A DNA stretch of 35,105 bases from contig SUYC01000024.1 in the NCBI GenBank assembly GCA_015060625.1, positions 1 through 35,105 of the forward strand. The letters run 5' to 3'. The notes under the pieces were generated by a model. That model saw nothing but the letters and a program-made list of their open reading frames with translations, searched no databases and had not been told where the DNA came from. A program made the translations under genes and the position numbers. Origin of the DNA: Xylanibacter ruminicola (GTDB lineage: Bacteria > Bacteroidota > Bacteroidia > Bacteroidales > Bacteroidaceae). Positions 30,917-35,105 of the stretch are shown piece by piece. The stretch's first letter is position 1; each line of letters opens with the position of its first letter.

Positions 30917-32455
30917 TTAGGACAGATCGGAAGGACTGATTCCAAATTCATCCTTGAAACACTTGGTAAAGTAGCTGGGGGCGGTGAAACCGACTTCGTA
31001 GGCTACCTCGGCGATGGTCTTATCGCCTTTTACCAGTAACTGATAGCCGCGATTCAATCGGGCAGAACGCAACAGCTCGACAGGCGACGAACCAGAGATG
31101 GCCTTAACTTTACGGTACAACTGTACACGACTCAGGTTCATAGCAGCAGCCAAATCATCAACAGTCAGATCACTGTCGGAGAGACGGGCCTCGACCACAT
31201 CCTTGAAGCGCACAATGAATAGCGGCTCCTTGGCCGATTCAGCAGCCTCATCTTCGGGGTGCACAACGGGCTGAGCAGCCGCAGGCTGTTGGTCGGCAGG
31301 CTGTATCGGCTCGGTTGGCGTCTGCATGTTCCACAGGTTATTGACAATGCGCTCGCGCTGGGCCGACACTCTGGAACGATGATAGAGGACAAAGAGTACT
31401 AATATAAGTGCCAGCAATGCCAACAACACGAGTGCCAGCAACGAGATGGTGCGCTGTGTTGACAGTTGTTCAAGATAGCTTGCGGCCTTTTTCTGAAGCT
31501 TATTCAGATTATGCGCCTGGCGCACCACCTCGTCGCTTTCAAGTAACAATACCGTAGCGTTATCGCGGGTTACCAAAGCCGAGGTAAGCAAGGTTTCTCT
31601 TGGATATTCTTTGCCGTCGAGGATGTCGAGGGCCAGTTGTAGCAGTTGGTCGCCATGTGTAGGATAGATATACGAAGCATCGAGGAGTGAATCGCGCACC
31701 TGTTGGATACCACCATCGGGTCCTGGCAAGGCATCGATACCACAGAACATGGGCAGTTTGGCGCCTCGTTCTTCGAAGGCCTTACGGGCCCCAATAGCAG
31801 AGCGATCGTTATGTCCGAAAACCAGATCGATACTGTTCATATCGCCCTTCCAGTTCTTAACGGCCTGATAAGCCGTCGGCTCAGTCCAGTCGCCTTGTAA
31901 CTCAACCACCACCTTAATATCAGGATACGCAGCCAAAGCCACATGGAAGCCATTATAACGCTCCTCGGCAGGCGATGAACCTTTCAGTCCTTTCACTTCC
32001 ATTATCTGCCCCTTACCACCAAGTTGGGTAGCGATGTATTCACCCATCAGGTGTCCCATCTCATAGTTATCAGCACTAACAAAGGCGGTATATTTCTGAG
32101 AATCGGTCTTGCGTTCGAATACGATGACGGGAATACCTTTGTCGTAAGCCCGGTCTATAGCTGGTGTCACAGACGACAACTGATTCGGAGCAACAATCAA
32201 TAAGTTGATACCACTATTCACAAGACTGTCTATCTGGTTGCTCTGAAGTTCAGAATCGTCGTGAGCAGCGGTGAAGCGCAATTCTACACCCTCATGAAAG
32301 TTGGCCTCCATTCTCATTTCGGCGTTCTGCCAATCGCGCCAGATATCCTCAGAGCATTGCGATACACCTATTATATATTTGGGCTCAGCTTGCTCACATC
32401 CCATGAACAGGATGACCATAAACATTAAAATGGAAATGAAAGAATTTCTCATCAT
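30917..32455 (-). CDS. Membrane PBP-AraC one-component regulator
   Basis: A 512-residue regulator. An N-terminal hydrophobic run ends in a lipobox-like MGC (Cys20). Residues 27-310 are a LacI/ribose-binding-type periplasmic domain (IGVSQCSEDIWRDW; FGHNDRSAIGARKAF). Residues 337-358 are a membrane helix, 360-410 a Pro/Gln/Ala-rich linker, and 425-512 an AraC DNA-binding domain with two helix-turn-helix units (LTVDDLAAAMNLSRVQLYRK; IAEVAYEVGFTAPSYFTKCF). It has no histidine kinase or receiver domain, unlike the hybrid two-component sensors of Bacteroides PULs. It probably senses a small sugar in the periplasm and controls the divergent SusC gene 242 bp away. Confidence 0.88.
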   Translation of the reverse strand: MMRNSFISILMFMVILFMGCEQAEPKYIIGVSQCSEDIWRDWQNAEMRMEANFHEGVELRFTAAHDDSELQSNQIDSLVNSGINLLIVAPNQLSSVTPAIDRAYDKGIPVIVFERKTDSQKYTAFVSADNYEMGHLMGEYIATQLGGKGQIMEVKGLKGSSPAEERYNGFHVALAAYPDIKVVVELQGDWTEPTAYQAVKNWKGDMNSIDLVFGHNDRSAIGARKAFEERGAKLPMFCGIDALPGPDGGIQQVRDSLLDASYIYPTHGDQLLQLALDILDGKEYPRETLLTSALVTRDNATVLLLESDEVVRQAHNLNKLQKKAASYLEQLSTQRTISLLALVLLALLALILVLFVLYHRSRVSAQRERIVNNLWNMQTPTEPIQPADQQPAAAQPVVHPEDEAAESAKEPLFIVRFKDVVEARLSDSDLTVDDLAAAMNLSRVQLYRKVKAISGSSPVELLRSARLNRGYQLLVKGDKTIAEVAYEVGFTAPSYFTKCFKDEFGISPSDLS

Positions 32456-32473
32456 ATTTCTTTGTTTTATGCA

Positions 32474-32535
32474 GGCAAATATACGAAATAATCGCGAAAC
32501 ACGGAAACAAATTGATATTTTTTTGTATATTTGCC
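32474..32535. promoter_or_regulatory. Divergent -7 elements forming an 11-bp inverted repeat
   Basis: GGCAAATATAC (32474-32484) and GTATATTTGCC (32525-32535) are perfect inverted copies 40 bp apart. Each contains TATATTTG, so the minus copy fits a -7 box of the regulator and the plus copy one for the SusC gene. TTTG boxes at the right distance are not clear. Confidence 0.6.
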
Positions 32536-32613
32536 AAGAGATAATAAGAATAATCGTTCATAAAATAGCAAAAATGTTACATTGAAACAAAAATAGGACG
32601 CAATGAACGAAAT

Positions 32614-32648
32614 TTTGACGCTGCACGCACAATATATTAGTAATTTTG
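32614..32648 (+). promoter_or_regulatory. Possible second promoter of the right-edge susC
   Basis: TTTG (32614-32617) and TAATTTTG (32641-32648) are 23 bp apart, slightly beyond the usual range. The -7 box overlaps a GCACAA/TTGTGC inverted repeat (about 32626-32650) that could be a regulator site. The leader before ATG 32698 would be about 43 nt. Confidence 0.4.
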
Positions 32649-32697
32649 TGCAGGATTTAAAATCAGATTTGAGTACTAACAATTAAAACAAGCAACA

Positions 32698-35105
32698 ATG
32701 GAAAGACTAAAGAAACGTTTTCTGTGTTTTGCTCTCTTGCTCGTAAGTACAATGATGTATGCACAGACAGAGATCAGTGGTACGGTGATAGATGCTACAG
32801 GCGAAGCTGTCATCGGTGCTACAGTAAAGGAGAAGGGGACCACGAACGGTACAGTAACCGATTTCGATGGAGCCTTCACCATCAAAGTGAACGAGAATGC
32901 CACTCTGGTTATCTCGTACATCGGCTACCAGACACAAGAGGTACCTGCGAAACAAGGTATGAAGGTAACTATGAAAGACGACAGCGAACTTCTGAAGGAG
33001 GTTGTGGTAACAGGTTATACCACCCAGCGCAAGGCCGATCTGACGGGTGCCATCTCGACCGTAAGCGTAGACGAGATTGCCAAGCAGAACGAGAACAACC
33101 CAATGAAGGCACTGCAGGGTCGTGTACCAGGCATGAATATCACAGCCGACGGTAATCCTTCAGGTGCTGCTACAGTTCGTATCCGTGGTGTTGGAACTCT
33201 TAACGACAACGACCCTCTCTACATCATCGATGGCGTTCCCACCAAGGCAGGAATGCACGAACTGAACGGCAATGACATCGAGAGCATTCAGGTGCTTAAG
33301 GATGCTGCCTCAGCCAGCATCTATGGTAGCCGTGCTGCCAATGGTGTAATCATCATCACTACTAAAAAAGGTAAGGATGGTAAGGTAAAGGTTAACTTCG
33401 ATGGTAGCGTTGCTACATCATTCTATACCAATAAGATTGAGACGATGAACGCCAGTGAGTGGGGACGCGCATACTGGCAAGCTTGTGTAAACGATGGCGT
33501 GAACCCAAGTAACAACAATCTAGGTTATAACTATGACTGGAGTTACGATGCTAAAGGCAACCCCGTATTGAACAATATGACCATGAACATGTATCTGGAC
33601 GAGAACGCCAGTGTACGTGCTGGTGATACTGACTGGTTTAAGGAGATTACACGCACAGGTGTAGTACAGCAGTATAACCTATCTGTAAGTAATGGTTCGG
33701 AGAAGGGCAGTTCATTCTTCAGCATTGGCTACTACGACAACCAGGGTACCATTAAGAAGAGTAACTTCAACCGTCTGTCGGCTCGTGCTAATGCCGACTA
33801 TAAGCTGTTTGATGGCAAGGTTGTGATTGGCGAGAACTTCACTGTGAACCGTACCAAGGGCAATGACGCTCCTGGCGGAGTGCTGGAGCACGCACTTGAG
33901 TTTAACCCTAACTTCCCTATATGGGCAGAGAACGGTAAATATGCTCAGGCACTGGGTGCCTACTCTGAGCGCGAGAATCCACTGAGCATGATCGACAATG
34001 CAAAGGACAACGAATATACACAGTGGCGCTCATTCGGCGATGTACACCTGAGCATCACGCCATTCAAGAACTTCATGGTTCGCACTACTCTTGGTATGGA
34101 CTATACACAGAAGGAGCAGCGTTTCTTTACCTACCCTATCGAAAATGGTAAGGTTAAGCGTACCGATAGCGCTGTTGAAAGCAAGCAGGAACACTGGATG
34201 CGCTGGATGTGGAACGCCATCGCTACCTATAATCTCGAAATTGGCAAGCATCGTGGAGATGCTATGGTTGGTGTAGAGCTGAACCGTCAGGACTATAAAT
34301 GGAACAGCGCCAAGCGCTACGAACTGGCAATTCTGAACACCGACTATATGTGGCCAAGTGCAGGTGCAGGCAAACAGTTGGCCGAAGGTTCTGGCGAAGG
34401 CTTCAGTCTGTTGTCTTTCTTCGGTAAGGTTAACTACACTTATAATGATAAGTATCTGGCCAGCGTAACTATCCGTCGAGATGGTTCAAGCCGATTTGGT
34501 ACCAACAACCAATATGGTACATTCCCATCTGTATCAGCCGGTTGGCGCATCTCAGAAGAGAAGTTTATGGCTAAAACCAAGAGCTGGCTCGACAATCTGA
34601 AGTTGCGCTACTCTTGGGGACAGACTGGTAACCAAGAAATCTCAAACACTTCACGATACACCCTCTACAAGTCGGTAGTATCTACTGGACTATGGGGCAG
34701 CGGACAGGCAGGTTCTTCATACGACATCAGCGGTAAGAACGGTGGTTACGACCTGGCTAACGGTTATGTACGCAATCAGCGCGGTAACGACGACATCAAG
34801 TGGGAAACCACCACACAGCATAATATAGGTATTGATTTCGCTATCCTGCGAAACGAAATCTACGGTAGTTTCGACTGGTTCAACAAGAAGACCACCGACA
34901 TTCTGCTCTTCATGGAAGGTATCGCTGCTATGGGTGAAGGATCTGGTCAGTGGATCAATGCCGGCGAGGTTAAGAACAACGGTTGGGAACTGAGCATTGG
35001 CTATCGCCACCAGTTGGAGAACGGTTTTTCGTGGGATATCAACGGAAACATCAGTAAGTATGTGAACGAGATTACCAAGTTGCCAGAGACAGTGGCTGCT
35101 AACGG
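32698..35105 (+). CDS. SusC/RagA TonB-dependent receptor (partial, runs off edge)
   Basis: The frame from ATG 32698 stays open to the window end, giving 802 codons of an expected 1000 or so. It shows a signal peptide (about 1-23, MMYAQ), a carboxypeptidase-D-like domain (about 25-95, GTVIDATGEAVIGATVKEKG), EVVVTGY (101-107), the plug (about 110-225, DPLYIIDGVPT; IQVLKDAASASIYGSRAANG) and barrel strands. There is no STN domain, so FecR-type signalling is not expected. Control more likely comes from the divergent PBP-AraC regulator. A susD gene should follow beyond 35105. Cargo is unknown but probably a glycan. Confidence 0.93.
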   Translation, partial: MERLKKRFLCFALLLVSTMMYAQTEISGTVIDATGEAVIGATVKEKGTTNGTVTDFDGAFTIKVNENATLVISYIGYQTQEVPAKQGMKVTMKDDSELLKEVVVTGYTTQRKADLTGAISTVSVDEIAKQNENNPMKALQGRVPGMNITADGNPSGAATVRIRGVGTLNDNDPLYIIDGVPTKAGMHELNGNDIESIQVLKDAASASIYGSRAANGVIIITTKKGKDGKVKVNFDGSVATSFYTNKIETMNASEWGRAYWQACVNDGVNPSNNNLGYNYDWSYDAKGNPVLNNMTMNMYLDENASVRAGDTDWFKEITRTGVVQQYNLSVSNGSEKGSSFFSIGYYDNQGTIKKSNFNRLSARANADYKLFDGKVVIGENFTVNRTKGNDAPGGVLEHALEFNPNFPIWAENGKYAQALGAYSERENPLSMIDNAKDNEYTQWRSFGDVHLSITPFKNFMVRTTLGMDYTQKEQRFFTYPIENGKVKRTDSAVESKQEHWMRWMWNAIATYNLEIGKHRGDAMVGVELNRQDYKWNSAKRYELAILNTDYMWPSAGAGKQLAEGSGEGFSLLSFFGKVNYTYNDKYLASVTIRRDGSSRFGTNNQYGTFPSVSAGWRISEEKFMAKTKSWLDNLKLRYSWGQTGNQEISNTSRYTLYKSVVSTGLWGSGQAGSSYDISGKNGGYDLANGYVRNQRGNDDIKWETTTQHNIGIDFAILRNEIYGSFDWFNKKTTDILLFMEGIAAMGEGSGQWINAGEVKNNGWELSIGYRHQLENGFSWDINGNISKYVNEITKLPETVAAN

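Overview
The window is a chromosomal stretch of a Bacteroidales bacterium, most likely Prevotellaceae (Prevotella, Segatella or a close relative). The evidence is two SusC/RagA-type TonB-dependent receptors with a SusD partner, ECF sigma/FecR regulation, Bacteroidota promoters of the form TTTG-N19-21-TAnnTTTG before many genes, short AT-rich leaders, and a PBP-AraC hybrid regulator. No rRNA, CRISPR array or intact transposase was seen.

Positions 1-876 are non-coding apart from the wreck of a KilA-N-type gene. This stretch is dense in symmetric DNA: a 35-bp palindrome, six copies of ACTATTCATA in alternating orientation, and ten GWWWC half-sites spaced about 11 bp apart. Positions 877-12579 (all minus strand) form one functional locus: ECF sigma factor, FecR anti-sigma, an STN-containing SusC, SusD, a DcuC-type C4-dicarboxylate carrier, isoaspartyl dipeptidase IadA and a two-domain alpha/beta-hydrolase plus M14 carboxypeptidase. 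I read it as a peptide-scavenging locus that ends in aspartate. A probable cis-antisense small RNA lies in the fecR-susC gap.

Positions 12687-16888 hold a secreted hypothetical protein (minus), then on the plus strand a KDG kinase, a lipoprotein, a second ECF sigma factor and its overlapping partner. That partner has a cytoplasmic head, one membrane helix, a Pro/Glu-rich linker and an outer-membrane beta-barrel, the layout of a dual-membrane-spanning anti-sigma factor. Positions 16949-20782 (minus) carry housekeeping genes folP, cdaA, pta and ackA. Positions 20922-25205 (plus) carry murF and two overlapping exported proteins of unknown function, followed by tRNA-Pro(CGG).

Positions 25514-30135 (plus) hold korA-korB (2-oxoacid:ferredoxin oxidoreductase) and a DASS-family dicarboxylate symporter. 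Then come upp (minus), a membrane-bound periplasmic-binding/AraC one-component regulator (minus) and, divergent from it, a second SusC that runs off the right edge. Degenerate 7-bp tandem repeats sit at several gene junctions, once supplying a start codon and once inside a coding sequence.
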